This document shows positions 7,815 through 16,416 of a stretch of 45,935 bases of DNA, piece after piece. The position numbers and the translations under genes are program-made. Every line of letters starts with the position of its first letter. The first letter of the stretch is position 1. The notes beneath the pieces were generated by a model. That model saw only the letters and a program-made list of their open reading frames with translations. It was not told the origin of the DNA and did no database searches. The DNA comes from Planctomycetota bacterium (GTDB lineage: Bacteria; Planctomycetota; UBA1135; GCA-002686595), in contig JAEUIA010000128.1 in NCBI GenBank assembly GCA_016795245.1, positions 1 to 45,935 of the forward strand, read 5' to 3'.

Positions 7815-8948
7815 TCAGCGTGCGGAGTTTGAGTGCGGATCGTGTCCGAGCGCTCGCGCGACCGCCAGCGCCTCCGACATCAGCGCGACGTCGTGCACGC
7901 GGAACACTTCAGCCCCGCCCATGACGCCGACGGTCAGCGCGGCGGCAGTTCCGCCGGAGCGCTCGGTGTCGTTCGTCGAGGCGGGGTGCAAGGCCGCGAT
8001 GAACGACTTGCGCGAGACGCCCAGCACGATCGGGAGCCCCAGCGTGCGCAGGTCGGCTGTGCGCCGCAGGAGCTCCAAATTGTGCTCCAAGCGCTTGCCG
8101 AAGCCGATGCCCGGATCGATCCAGATCCGATCCGCGGCGATGCCGACCTCCAGGCAGGCGGCCGCGCGCGCGCGCAGGAATTCGAGCACTTCGCCCACGA
8201 CGTCCTCGTAGCGCGGATCGACCTGCATGTCGCGCGGCGTGCCCAGCATGTGCATGGCGATGAAGTGCGCCTTGCGTTCGGCCACGAGCGGCAACATGGC
8301 CTGGTCGAAGCGGCCGGCGCTGATGTCGTTCACGATCACCGCGCCCGCGTCGAGGGCGGCACGCGCGACGGCGTGTTTGGTCGTGTCGATGCTGAGTTGG
8401 ACGCCCTTGGTCGCGCGCGCCAGCCCGCTCACCACCGGGATCACGCGGCGCAGTTCCTCGGCTGCGTCGATCGGCGTCGCACCCGGACGCGTCGATTCGC
8501 CGCCGATGTCGAGGATCGCGGCCCCCGCGGCGACCAACGCCGTTCCGTGTTCGATCGCGAGTTCGGGTGCGAAGTGCCGCCCGCGATCCGAGAAGCTGTC
8601 GGGCGTCACGTTGACGACTCCCATCAAACGCGGCGGGCGCGGCGGGCGCGCGGCGTTGTCGTGCGCGCTCAAGAGCGCCTGCAACGCCGGGCTCAGCGGA
8701 GAGAAGGCGCTCAACGCGAAGCGCGGACAGCCGAGCGTCGAGCGTCCGTCCGGCCGGAACGAGAGCGCGCGCATGCTCTCCAGCTTGCGCCGATCATCGA
8801 TGTCGAGCGCCGCGGCGCGGAACGTGACCTCCAGCCAGCCGACTTCCTCCAGCCAGCGCGCCGTGTGTCCGGTCGGAACTCCGGCTCGCGGTTCTAGTGC
8901 GCGAGCGACCTCGCCGAAGACGGGATCGCTCGCGGGTTGGACGCTCAT
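7815..8948 (-). CDS. folP: Dihydropteroate synthase with N-terminal extension
   Basis: Condenses p-aminobenzoate with hydroxymethyl-dihydropterin pyrophosphate in folate synthesis. The TIM-barrel motifs are all present: GVVNVTPDSFSD, DIGGESTRPGA, SIDTTKH, VNDISAG, IDPGIGFGK and GVSRKSF. About 107 residues precede the first motif, where bacterial FolP proteins usually have 10-20, so there is an extra N-terminal region of unknown role. The start is uncertain: ATG at 8948 is taken; a TTG at 8972 touches the ftsH stop and would add eight residues. Neither has a strong ribosome site. Confidence 0.95.
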   Translation of the reverse strand: MSVQPASDPVFGEVARALEPRAGVPTGHTARWLEEVGWLEVTFRAAALDIDDRRKLESMRALSFRPDGRSTLGCPRFALSAFSPLSPALQALLSAHDNAARPPRPPRLMGVVNVTPDSFSDRGRHFAPELAIEHGTALVAAGAAILDIGGESTRPGATPIDAAEELRRVIPVVSGLARATKGVQLSIDTTKHAVARAALDAGAVIVNDISAGRFDQAMLPLVAERKAHFIAMHMLGTPRDMQVDPRYEDVVGEVLEFLRARAAACLEVGIAADRIWIDPGIGFGKRLEHNLELLRRTADLRTLGLPIVLGVSRKSFIAALHPASTNDTERSGGTAAALTVGVMGGAEVFRVHDVALMSEALAVARALGHDPHSNSAR

Positions 8949-8972
8949 CGAGGAACGCGTGAACTCGAGCAA

Positions 8973-11336
8973 TCAGGCGGGGGAAAGGCCGGCCGAACCC
9001 GGCAGGTCGCCCGACTGCACCTTGGGTGCCGGCGTCGTCGCCGGGCGCTCGACGCCGGTCTGACCGCCGACCGGCTTGTGCGGCGCGTTCGGTCGCAGGC
9101 TGTCGACCGAGGCTCCGGACATCAGGCGTTTCACGTCGTCGCCGCTGATCGTTTCGTACCGCAAGAGCGCGGCGGTGATCGCTTCGACGCCCGCCGTGTA
9201 CTGCTTGATGATCGCTACCGCGTGCTCGTAGGCGGCCTTCAAGAGCCCCTGCACTTCCTGGTCGATCTCGCGCGCAGTGTCTTCGGAGTGCCACTTGCCG
9301 CTCATCAGTTCGGTGCCGAGGAAATCGGAGCCTTGACGCTCGGCGTAGTTGATCGGCCCGATCTTCTCGCTCATGCCTAGTTCCGTGACCATCGCGCGCG
9401 CGAGTTCCGTCGCGCGGCGGATGTCGTCCGACGCACCGGCCGAGATGTCACCGCAGAATTGCGCTTCGGCCACGCGGCCGCCGAAGGCGACGGCGAGTTG
9501 ACCGATCATGCGGCGCTTCTGCATGTGGTAGCTCTCCTTGTCGGGCACCATGAACGTGGCGCCCAGCGCGCGCCCGCGCGGGACGATCGTGACCTTGGTC
9601 GGCGGATCCACTTCCGCGATGGCCGAGGCGACGACCGCGTGACCGGCCTCGTGGTAGGCCGTGATCTTGCGATCCTCTTCCTCGAGCTTGCGCGACTTCT
9701 TCTGGCGGCCGTAGCTGACCTTGTCGCGCGCTTCTTCGAGGTGCTCTTGCCCGACCTCGTCTTTTTTCTGCAGCACCGCCATGATCGCGGCTTCGTTGAT
9801 GATCGCCGCCAATTCCGCGCCCGAGCGGCCCGGCGTCGAGCGTGCGAGCGCAGCCAGGTCGATGTCGGAGCCGGCTTTCACCTTCTTCATGTGGACGCGC
9901 AGGATCTCCTCGCGGCCCTGGACGTCGGGCAGGTCGATCACGACTTCGCGGTCAAAACGACCGGGGCGCAAGAGGGCCGGGTCGAGAACGTCAGGGCGGT
10001 TCGTCGCGGCGACGACGATGATGCCTTCGTCCGTACCAAAGCCGTCCATCTCGACCAGGATCGCGTTGAGCGTCTGCTCGCGCTCGTCGTGGCCGCCGCC
10101 CATGCCCGAACCGCGGCGCCGACCGACGGCGTCGATCTCATCGAGGAAGATGATGCAGGGCGAGTTCTCGCGCGCTTGCTTGAACAGGTCGCGCACGCGA
10201 GACGCACCCACGCCCACGAACATCTCGACGAAGTCCGAACCGCTGATCGAGAAGAACGGCACTTCGGCTTCGCCCGCGATCGCCTTGGCGAGCAGCGTCT
10301 TGCCGCAACCGGGCGAACCGACGAGCAGCACGCCGCGCGGAATGCGTCCGCCGACGCGCGTGAAGCGGCCGGGGTTCTTCAGGAACTCGACGATCTCGCG
10401 CACCTCGTCCTTGGCCTCGTCCGCGCCGGCCACGTCGTCGAAGGTGACGTTCGTGTGGTTTTCCTTGCTGTAGAGCTGCGCGCGCGAGCGGCCGAAGTTC
10501 ATGACGCCGCCGGCGGCGCCCTGACTGCGCATCTGGCGCATGATGATGAAGAACACGACGAGCAGGAGGATCCACGGGCCGAGCACGAGGAACACGCTCA
10601 TCAAGAGCGAGTTCTCGGAGGTCCAGGTCGAGCCCTTGTCCTTGGAGACGTGGAACTCGCGCACATCGGGCTTGACGTTGTTCGCTTCGAGCAGCGCGAG
10701 CGTGGCACTCAAGTCGTCGGTCTTCTCGACTTCGACCCAGGCGATCGCGCCTTCGTCGGTGTTCGGGAGGTAGAAGGGCGGAGGCGTGGTTTCCTTCGCC
10801 TTCCACGCGGAGAGCGGGCGCGCCGAAACCTGGACTTGAACGCGTGCGCCTTGCGACTGCGAGGTGGCCGTCTGTTGGTGCACACCGGCGACGCCGTTCT
10901 TGGCTTCGCGCTGAGCGCCTTCCGTCGCGGTCTGCAGTTTGGAGATCAGGACGCGCGCGCTGAGCGGGCGGTACCAACCCTCGTCGACGGCGCGTTTCAG
11001 TTCCGCCGAGGTGATCGACTGGTAGGGGGCGGCGGCCTTGATCGCGGTGTACTCGGCCTCGCGCTTCGCGATGTCGGCGAAGTGCACGCTGAAGTACGTG
11101 CCGCTGACGAGCTGACCTTCGATCTCGTTCGTGCCCGAGAACTGCTGCGAGTCGACCTGTCCGGTGTAGAGCTTCCACTCGTACGCGTCTTGCGACAGTT
11201 CCTCGCGCGGCTTGACGAGGTTGTTCCCGCCCAGGACGAGCAGCAGCGCCACCAAGATGAATAGGAACAGCGCGAAGGACCCGAACGAGCGGGACTTCTT
11301 CGAATTGTCGTTCTGGGGCGTCTTCGGTTCAGCCAT
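8973..11336 (-). CDS. ftsH: ATP-dependent zinc metalloprotease FtsH
   Basis: Membrane-anchored AAA+ protease of 787 aa that degrades misfolded membrane proteins and selected cytosolic regulators. Order: membrane helix at about 20-36, a long periplasmic part (37-244), second helix at 245-266, AAA+ domain with Walker A GSPGCGKT (340-347), pore loop FVGVG (373-377), Walker B CIIFLDE, second region of homology [17 protein letters not shown], then the peptidase zinc site HEAGH (562-566). Two oddities: the periplasmic part is roughly three times longer than in E. coli, and Walker A differs from the usual GPPGTGKT at two positions. It begins the ftsH-to-AsmA run and has a 180-bp upstream region. Confidence 0.97.
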   Translation of the reverse strand: MAEPKTPQNDNSKKSRSFGSFALFLFILVALLLVLGGNNLVKPREELSQDAYEWKLYTGQVDSQQFSGTNEIEGQLVSGTYFSVHFADIAKREAEYTAIKAAAPYQSITSAELKRAVDEGWYRPLSARVLISKLQTATEGAQREAKNGVAGVHQQTATSQSQGARVQVQVSARPLSAWKAKETTPPPFYLPNTDEGAIAWVEVEKTDDLSATLALLEANNVKPDVREFHVSKDKGSTWTSENSLLMSVFLVLGPWILLLVVFFIIMRQMRSQGAAGGVMNFGRSRAQLYSKENHTNVTFDDVAGADEAKDEVREIVEFLKNPGRFTRVGGRIPRGVLLVGSPGCGKTLLAKAIAGEAEVPFFSISGSDFVEMFVGVGASRVRDLFKQARENSPCIIFLDEIDAVGRRRGSGMGGGHDEREQTLNAILVEMDGFGTDEGIIVVAATNRPDVLDPALLRPGRFDREVVIDLPDVQGREEILRVHMKKVKAGSDIDLAALARSTPGRSGAELAAIINEAAIMAVLQKKDEVGQEHLEEARDKVSYGRQKKSRKLEEEDRKITAYHEAGHAVVASAIAEVDPPTKVTIVPRGRALGATFMVPDKESYHMQKRRMIGQLAVAFGGRVAEAQFCGDISAGASDDIRRATELARAMVTELGMSEKIGPINYAERQGSDFLGTELMSGKWHSEDTAREIDQEVQGLLKAAYEHAVAIIKQYTAGVEAITAALLRYETISGDDVKRLMSGASVDSLRPNAPHKPVGGQTGVERPATTPAPKVQSGDLPGSAGLSPA

Positions 11337-11359
11337 GGGATTTGTATCGGCGGGTCAGG

Positions 11360-11376
11360 CACGCTCCTAGAGCGTG
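11360..11376 (-). promoter_or_regulatory. Hairpin in the ftsH leader
   Basis: CACGCTC (11360-11366) and GAGCGTG (11370-11376) form a perfect 7-bp stem with a three-base loop, 24 bases upstream of the ftsH ATG. It may be an operator-like palindrome or an mRNA structure in the leader. No regulator is identified. Confidence 0.35.
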
Positions 11377-11393
11377 ATCGCCCGGGTGGCGAC

Positions 11394-11406
11394 CCTATAA
11401 AATAGG
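11394..11406 (-). promoter_or_regulatory. AT-rich palindrome upstream of ftsH
   Basis: CCTATAAAATAGG is a 5-3-5 palindrome standing out in GC-rich surroundings, about 58 bases before the ftsH start. On the minus strand it reads CCTATTTTATAGG, which includes -10-like hexamers (TATTTT or TATAGG). No convincing -35 element lies at the right distance. It is the best visible candidate for the promoter of the ftsH-folP-glmM-tsaB-alr-asmA run. Confidence 0.3.
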
Positions 11407-11516
11407 AATCGAATGCGTGGGAGGGGATATGCGTCGCCAAAAAGCGTCGCGAGGCTGGGAAATACTCTTGTAGCGGGGCGCGCCGCGGGTGCTCGAGCCG
11501 ATTCTCGTGCTCCGGA

Positions 11517-12002
11517 CTAATTCACGGGAGCGAACAGCTCCAGGACCAGTTCGTCGGCGATCTGGCGCAGGACGCGCTCGCGTGCACGGGCCTCGTTGCC
11601 CGGATCGTCGAGCACGTACCCGATCCAGTGGCCGGCGCGCACCGGCGGGCCCAGCGCGCGACCGCTCGCGCGCTCGATCAGCGAAGCCTCGGCCTCGATC
11701 AGAACCCCGGTCTCGAGCAACTGATTGTCGCGGCTGCGGACTCCGCTGCGGCGCTGGTAATTGCGGACCGTGCCCTGGATCACGACTTCCGCACGCTGCG
11801 GGCTCTCGATCGGCAGGTCGGTGAGGTCGCGCAAGGCGCGCGTGATCTCCTCGTACAGCGGGCGCTCGACGTCGCGTTCGCGCGAATCATTGCCGAAGAA
11901 TTCGACGCCCACGCTCTTGTGCTTCTCGGCGACCCGCAGTCCGGCTTCGTACCCGCAACTCGTGCTGAGGAGGGCGCACAGGCACAGGATCCACGTCTTC
12001 AC
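11517..12002 (-). CDS. lptE: LptE-like outer-membrane lipoprotein
   Basis: A 161-aa lipoprotein. The N terminus MKTWILCLCALLSTSCGYEA is a signal peptide ending in a cysteine (Cys16). The lipobox is slightly unusual, with Leu at -4 and Ser at -3. The body (VEFFGNDSRERDVERPLY, later VVIQGTVRNYQRRSG) fits LptE, the lipoprotein that plugs and assembles LptD, the outer-membrane LPS translocon. The start is GTG at 12002, overlapping the upstream gene's stop by four bases (GTGA); a longer frame to 12059 would place arginine-rich residues before the signal peptide. Its position after a BamD-like gene supports an envelope role. LptD is not in the window. Confidence 0.7.
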   Translation of the reverse strand: MKTWILCLCALLSTSCGYEAGLRVAEKHKSVGVEFFGNDSRERDVERPLYEEITRALRDLTDLPIESPQRAEVVIQGTVRNYQRRSGVRSRDNQLLETGVLIEAEASLIERASGRALGPPVRAGHWIGYVLDDPGNEARARERVLRQIADELVLELFAPVN

Positions 12003-13111
12003 GGCGCGACCTCGGCCGGAGCTTCGGGTCCGGCCGCCGCCGGCAGCCGATTCAACCACGCCTCGGCGGCCTCCACGCGCCGCAGGTCGTTCGCTTCGCG
12101 CGCTTCTTCGATCGCCCGAACGGCGTGCGTGCGTGCACCGTAGGCATTGTCCACCCGCTGGTAGAAACGCGAGACGATCATGTCGTTGTCCGACAGGCGC
12201 CGCAGCGCGTCACCCAGATCGATGCGCACGCGCTCCTCGAGATCGTTCTTGCCGGCGTAGCTTGCGAGCCACTCCTGCAGTTCGAACCTGGCCTTCTGAA
12301 TGGCGCCGCGGTCGTACTCGGGGCTCTTGATCGAAGCCAGGCGCAGGTGCGGTACGTGTGCTTGCGCGGCCGGGCGCAGCGCGCTCCCGGGGTGATTCAG
12401 CACCAGCTTCTCCGCGCGATCGATCGCCAGATCCCAATCGCGATCGGCCTCGTAATAGGCCGTGAGCGTCCAGTACGCCTCGTCGCAGCGCCGCGCCCAG
12501 GGCGCATTGAGGATCACGTATTCGAGGATCGCCTGGCCTTCGTCCTGCGTGCTGAAGAAGCCCAGGAATCCAGGCCCGTCCGCGATGGCAGTCAGCCCGA
12601 TTTCGCACATCAGATCGCCTGCGCGCTGGCGCTCGTGGTGCAGCGGGAATTTCGTATCGAGCTTCTTGAGCACGTCGTACGCATCCAGGCCGTCGCCCGC
12701 CGCCATCATCTGTGTCGCCGCGCGCAAGCCGGCTTCGACGGCCAGCTGTCGCGGCAGGTCGATGTCGACCATCGCGGCCAGCCCGTCGGCTCCGTCCGGG
12801 CTCTCCGAGAGTTGCGCGATCCGTTGCGAGCAGGCGGTCTCGAGCAGGATCTGCACGCGATCGCGCTTCTCGACCGGCATGCCGGTCGCGCGGGTCGCGG
12901 CGCGCATCCAGTCGATCGCGGTCTCCGTGTCGCCGCGCTCCAACGCAGCCTCGGCTTTCTGAATCGCCTCGTCGACATCCGCGGCCTTGATCGCCGAAGG
13001 GATGTGGCGCGGGCTGAACGGCACCCAGCGCGGCAGCGCCGAACAACTCGCGAGTGCCAGCAGCGCGAGCGCGCCGAGCAAGTTCGCTGCGAATCGGGGG
13101 CGTTGGTTCAA
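11999..13111 (-). CDS. BamD-like TPR lipoprotein
   Basis: A 370-aa lipoprotein with a clear signal peptide and lipobox LASC (Cys23). The mature part is all-helical with TPR-like pairs (for example residues 45-75, 195-240 and 245-290). This arrangement is like BamD/YfiO, the lipoprotein of the beta-barrel assembly machine, but the protein is longer than the usual 240-280 aa and could be another TPR lipoprotein. The start is TTG at 13111, overlapping the recO stop (TTGA). It is translated next to the LptE-like gene, which suggests a shared outer-membrane assembly role. Confidence 0.6.
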   Translation of the reverse strand: MNQRPRFAANLLGALALLALASCSALPRWVPFSPRHIPSAIKAADVDEAIQKAEAALERGDTETAIDWMRAATRATGMPVEKRDRVQILLETACSQRIAQLSESPDGADGLAAMVDIDLPRQLAVEAGLRAATQMMAAGDGLDAYDVLKKLDTKFPLHHERQRAGDLMCEIGLTAIADGPGFLGFFSTQDEGQAILEYVILNAPWARRCDEAYWTLTAYYEADRDWDLAIDRAEKLVLNHPGSALRPAAQAHVPHLRLASIKSPEYDRGAIQKARFELQEWLASYAGKNDLEERVRIDLGDALRRLSDNDMIVSRFYQRVDNAYGARTHAVRAIEEAREANDLRRVEAAEAWLNRLPAAAGPEAPAEVAP

Positions 13112-13938
13112 GCTGAATCCAGTTCTCCGCTCGCCGAGGCGAGCGCATTGCGGTTGGGTGCCGCCAGAAAAGCGCGGTGACTCTTGGGGCGTGTCTCGAG
13201 GTGGTAGTCCAGGAAGCGCCCGACGAAATCGCGCACGCGTTCGAGGCGCAGCGCTGACAGCGGGGGCGAGATCCTAGCCTGTGAGTCTGCCAGGAGGCGA
13301 CCATCCTCGAGCACACTCACCGGCAAGGTGCCCACTCGCCGCCCGGCAGCGCGCGCCTCGGTGGCGCAGTCTTTGCACAAGCGTCCGCCCGCTCCGGCCG
13401 AAAACGCCGCGCGCGGTTCGGGCTTTTGCATCACCGCAGGGGCCTTATGGCCACACGCGGCGCAGCGCGCGAGGGCCGGTTCCAGGCCTAGATGGGCGAG
13501 CAATCCCAGCTGAAAGCGGACCAGGGTCTCTTCGGCCGGACTCTCCGCGAGCTCCAGCGCGGTCAGGCTCTCGTCGGCCAGCGCGAAGGCCCGTGGATCG
13601 TGGCTCATGTGGCGCGCGGCGATGTCGGAGAGCTCCAGGACCGAGACCGCGGCGCGGTAGCGGTCGATGTCGGTGCGGATGACGCGCCGCCGAACGCGGA
13701 CGGACCCGGCGCGCAGGTTTTGCAGCTCGTGTCGCGGAGACGCGTCCCATTCGAGCTCGAGTTCGTCGAAGAGATCGAGCACGGCGAAGTACCGTGACGC
13801 AGGCCGGTACGCTCCGCGCGCCAGGAGGTGCACGCGCCCGTGCTCCGCTGTCAGGACATGCACGACCAGCGACGATTCGCTGAACGGATGACGTCGCAAG
13901 CACAGGGCGCGATCGACGACGGGTGCCACGCGCGGCAT
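13108..13938 (-). CDS. recO: DNA repair protein RecO
   Basis: RecO loads RecA on SSB-coated single-stranded DNA in the RecFOR pathway. The 276-aa protein begins with the N-terminal OB-fold (ALCLRRHPFSESSLVVHVL) and continues with a helical domain containing a zinc-finger-like pair of CxxC motifs, Cys159/Cys162 (CAACG) and Cys188/Cys191 (CKDC). The start is ATG at 13938 with GGAGGT immediately upstream at a short spacing. It lies 19 bases after the CBS-domain gene and overlaps the BamD-like gene by four bases. Confidence 0.9.
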   Translation of the reverse strand: MPRVAPVVDRALCLRRHPFSESSLVVHVLTAEHGRVHLLARGAYRPASRYFAVLDLFDELELEWDASPRHELQNLRAGSVRVRRRVIRTDIDRYRAAVSVLELSDIAARHMSHDPRAFALADESLTALELAESPAEETLVRFQLGLLAHLGLEPALARCAACGHKAPAVMQKPEPRAAFSAGAGGRLCKDCATEARAAGRRVGTLPVSVLEDGRLLADSQARISPPLSALRLERVRDFVGRFLDYHLETRPKSHRAFLAAPNRNALASASGELDSA

Positions 13939-13957
13939 CGTACCTCCGCGAGCGTGA

Positions 13958-15283
13958 TCAGGCCGAGGCCTTTCGCCTCAGGATGCGGATCGCGACCTTG
14001 AGCACGCGCCGGTCGTTGGCCTCGACGATGGTGTACTCCTGCCCGCGCGCCGTGAAACTCTCACCGCGCTTCGGGAAATGTCCCATCTCGGACAACACGA
14101 AGCCGGCGAGCGTTTCGAAGTCGTCCCCTTCTGGGATGTCGAGCTCGAGTTCCTTGTTGACCTCGGAGACGTGCAGCGACGCGTCGACCTCGACCGTGCC
14201 GTCGGGCAGATGGCGGATCGGCTGCACTTCGGGCTCGTCGAACTCGTCACCGATGTGACCGACGATCTCGCGCAGGATGTCGCCGACGGTGACGATGCCG
14301 GCCGTGCCGCCGTACTCGTCGAGCACGATCGCGATCTTGAACTTCTCGCGGCGCATCTCGGTCAAGAGTTCCGAAATGGGCTTGGTTTCAGGCACGAAAT
14401 ACGCGGCGCGCAGCCAGGGCTTGATGCCGCCGCCCAGGCCTTCTTCGGCTGCGGCCTGCACGACGTCGCGTGCCGCCAGCACGCCGACGATAGTGTCCAG
14501 CGAGCCCTCGTAGGCCGGGATGCGGCTGTGGCCGTTCGTGGCCAGGATGCGGGTCGCGCCTTCGAGCGTTTCGCCGACCTCGATGCCGATCACCTCCGTG
14601 CGCGGCGTCATGATCGCGGCGACGTCGACGTCGCGGAACTCCATGATGTTGCTGATGATCTCGCGCTCGGTCTCGTCGAGTTCGCGCGAGATGTCCGATT
14701 CCTCGATCACCTCGCGCAAGCCTTCGACGATGCGGCGCGCATCGGAGGGATTCTGGCGCAGGCCGACCACGCGCATGAGCGCAGCCCGGGCGCCCTCCAA
14801 ACCGCGCACGACCCAGCGCACCGGCATCTGCAGGAAGTGGAACGGCGGCAACGCAGCGCGCACGATCGCTTCGCCGCGCCGGATGGCGAGAGCGGTCGCG
14901 AGCGCGTCGCAACACAAGAGCAGCGTCGGCACGGCGATCGCGATCGTGAGACCGATCTCGGTCCAGCCTATCGAACCACTGGACCGGGAGAGTGCGCGCA
15001 CCAGGAACACCGCGAAGGCCGAACGCGACGCGACCTCGAACACGCCTGCGCTGGTCTGAAAGCTGTCCGTCTTCGCGAGGAGCGGCCGCAGACGCTCGCG
15101 CGACTCGGCGTCAGGCTCCGCGCCCAGGATGCGGGACGAGACCGAGCGCTGCAGCGATTTGCGCAGCGTGGCGAACCCGGCCGCCAGGATGAGCCAGGGC
15201 AGAACTTCGAGGAGCGCTACACGCCAGGTCGAGAGCAGCTCGGCAAGCTCTGGGGCGGAAGTCGGATTTGGAGCGAGGTTCAC
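13958..15283 (-). CDS. CBS-domain membrane protein (CorC/HlyC type)
   Basis: About 441 aa. A hydrophobic N-terminal part has membrane helices (for example LEVLPWLILAAGF and IGLTIAIAVPTLLL), followed by a conserved linker (SRELDETEREIISNIMEF), two CBS domains (from MTPRTEVIGIEV and from TKPISELLTEM) and a C-terminal CorC/HlyC-type domain. The family includes Mg2+/Co2+ efflux-related proteins often misnamed hemolysins. The start is uncertain: GTG at 15283 is preferred because residues upstream are proline-rich and unlike the family, and because a -10-like TACACT lies about 67 bases before it. No clear ribosome site is seen. It is divergent from the sigma factor gene. Confidence 0.85.
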   Translation of the reverse strand: MNLAPNPTSAPELAELLSTWRVALLEVLPWLILAAGFATLRKSLQRSVSSRILGAEPDAESRERLRPLLAKTDSFQTSAGVFEVASRSAFAVFLVRALSRSSGSIGWTEIGLTIAIAVPTLLLCCDALATALAIRRGEAIVRAALPPFHFLQMPVRWVVRGLEGARAALMRVVGLRQNPSDARRIVEGLREVIEESDISRELDETEREIISNIMEFRDVDVAAIMTPRTEVIGIEVGETLEGATRILATNGHSRIPAYEGSLDTIVGVLAARDVVQAAAEEGLGGGIKPWLRAAYFVPETKPISELLTEMRREKFKIAIVLDEYGGTAGIVTVGDILREIVGHIGDEFDEPEVQPIRHLPDGTVEVDASLHVSEVNKELELDIPEGDDFETLAGFVLSEMGHFPKRGESFTARGQEYTIVEANDRRVLKVAIRILRRKASA

Positions 15284-15350
15284 GTTCAGGAGTGGCGCCG
15301 CTGGAAGGCACCTGGAGAGCGGTCCTGGGAGGGGGGTGGTCCGGGGAGAG

Positions 15351-15356
15351 AGTGTA
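15351..15356 (-). promoter_or_regulatory. Possible -10 element for the CBS/recO run
   Basis: On the minus strand this reads TACACT, preceded by GA, about 67 bases upstream of the proposed GTG start at 15283. No matching -35 hexamer is evident. It is offered only because it lies in the 292-bp divergent spacer (15284-15575) where a promoter is expected. Confidence 0.2.
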
Positions 15357-15575
15357 TCGCCCACGGGGGGCTGAAGGCTTGGGGATAGCGCAGGCTCGAA
15401 GAGAGGAGTGCTACGAAAACGTAACAGGCCCACACGCCTGCAGGCGGCCGCGAGAGGGTCCCCGTGCTGGCCCCGGTGGATGTGCATGATCGTAAAAGAC
15501 TGTCAATCCGAAGCTTGTGTCCAAAACGGGCACGGGTGGGAAGGCTGGCACGCCGAGTGCGACGGGCGGCGCACG

Positions 15576-16325
15576 ATGCGACTCCAAACTCTCCCCAGCG
15601 CTGCGCGCCGTCACTCCCTCAACACTTTGGTAGCGCGCCGCCTGCACGGTCGGGGTGTCTCGCTGCTCACGCGCTCGGGCGAGGACACGGACCGCTTCGA
15701 CGCGCGCATCGAGACCGCGCTGATGGCGCTCTTTCGTGACGAGGGCGACGACGGTGCCTTCCAGGCCTTGTACGACCACGCGCGCGGCCGCCTGCTCGTC
15801 TGGATCGCCGGCCTCCTGGGAACGCGGCGCAGCGATACGGACCCGGCGGAGGTCCTGCAGGACACCTTCGTGAACATCTACCGCTACGCGGGGTCCTTCC
15901 GCGACGAGGACGCGAAGAGTTTCCGCGTCTGGTCGCGCACGATCGCAGGCAATCTGGTCCGCCGCGCGCGTCATCGGCAGCGTGTGCGGCCCCTGGCCGA
16001 CCTGCCCGAAGGCACGGCCGAGCCGATCGATCGGCGTGACTCTCCAGCCGACGCCATGGTGCACGACGAAGATGCGCGCACGACCGGTCGGGCCTGGATG
16101 ATCGTGCTGCTCCAGTACGCCGCCGCCTATGAACGCCTGTCGCAGCGCGATCGCGTCGCGCTCGACCTGGTCGAGGTGCAGGGACTCTCCTACGCCGAGG
16201 CCGGTGCGCGGCTGAAAGTCGGGCTTTCGAACATGAAGATGATCATGTTCCGTTCGCGCCGGCGCATCCGCTCGCAGATCGCGGCGCGCTTCGAAGCCTC
16301 GGTCGCAGAGCGCGTGTCGGCCTGA
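15576..16325 (+). CDS. ECF-like RNA polymerase sigma factor
   Basis: A 249-aa sigma-70 family protein. Region 2 spans about residues 50-125 (FQALYDHARGRLLVWIAGLL, then AEVLQDTFVNIYRYAGSF), and region 4 is at about 185-240 (LSQRDRVALDLVEVQGLSYA, ending in a helix-turn-helix). Region 3 is replaced by a linker, as in ECF sigmas. The start at ATG 15576 is a choice. ATGs at 15480 or 15486, the latter with GGTGGA upstream, would add about 30 residues that look unlike coding sequence. No anti-sigma gene is adjacent. It is divergent from the CBS-domain gene and 91 bases before hutI. Confidence 0.85.
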   Translation: MRLQTLPSAARRHSLNTLVARRLHGRGVSLLTRSGEDTDRFDARIETALMALFRDEGDDGAFQALYDHARGRLLVWIAGLLGTRRSDTDPAEVLQDTFVNIYRYAGSFRDEDAKSFRVWSRTIAGNLVRRARHRQRVRPLADLPEGTAEPIDRRDSPADAMVHDEDARTTGRAWMIVLLQYAAAYERLSQRDRVALDLVEVQGLSYAEAGARLKVGLSNMKMIMFRSRRRIRSQIAARFEASVAERVSA

Positions 16326-16398
16326 GGACCGGCGCCGCCCACGGGTCACGTTTCACGCGGGCCGCACCTGGTCGCGCGAGGGAGCGGCGCGCCGTACG

Positions 16399-16407
16399 TG
16401 CTAGATT
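16399..16407 (+). promoter_or_regulatory. Extended -10-like element of hutI
   Basis: TGCTAGATT is an extended -10-like sequence ending nine bases before the hutI ATG at 16417. That distance would place the transcription start at or next to the start codon, implying a leaderless mRNA, and hutI indeed has no visible ribosome site. No -35 match is seen. The same TAGATT-N9-ATG arrangement occurs before the gene starting at 27263. Confidence 0.4.
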
Positions 16408-16416
16408 GCGCGGCGC

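Noticed and set aside
9459..11264. Plus-strand open frame (601 aa) over ftsH
   Set aside because: Antisense shadow of FtsH motifs; no recognisable domain.
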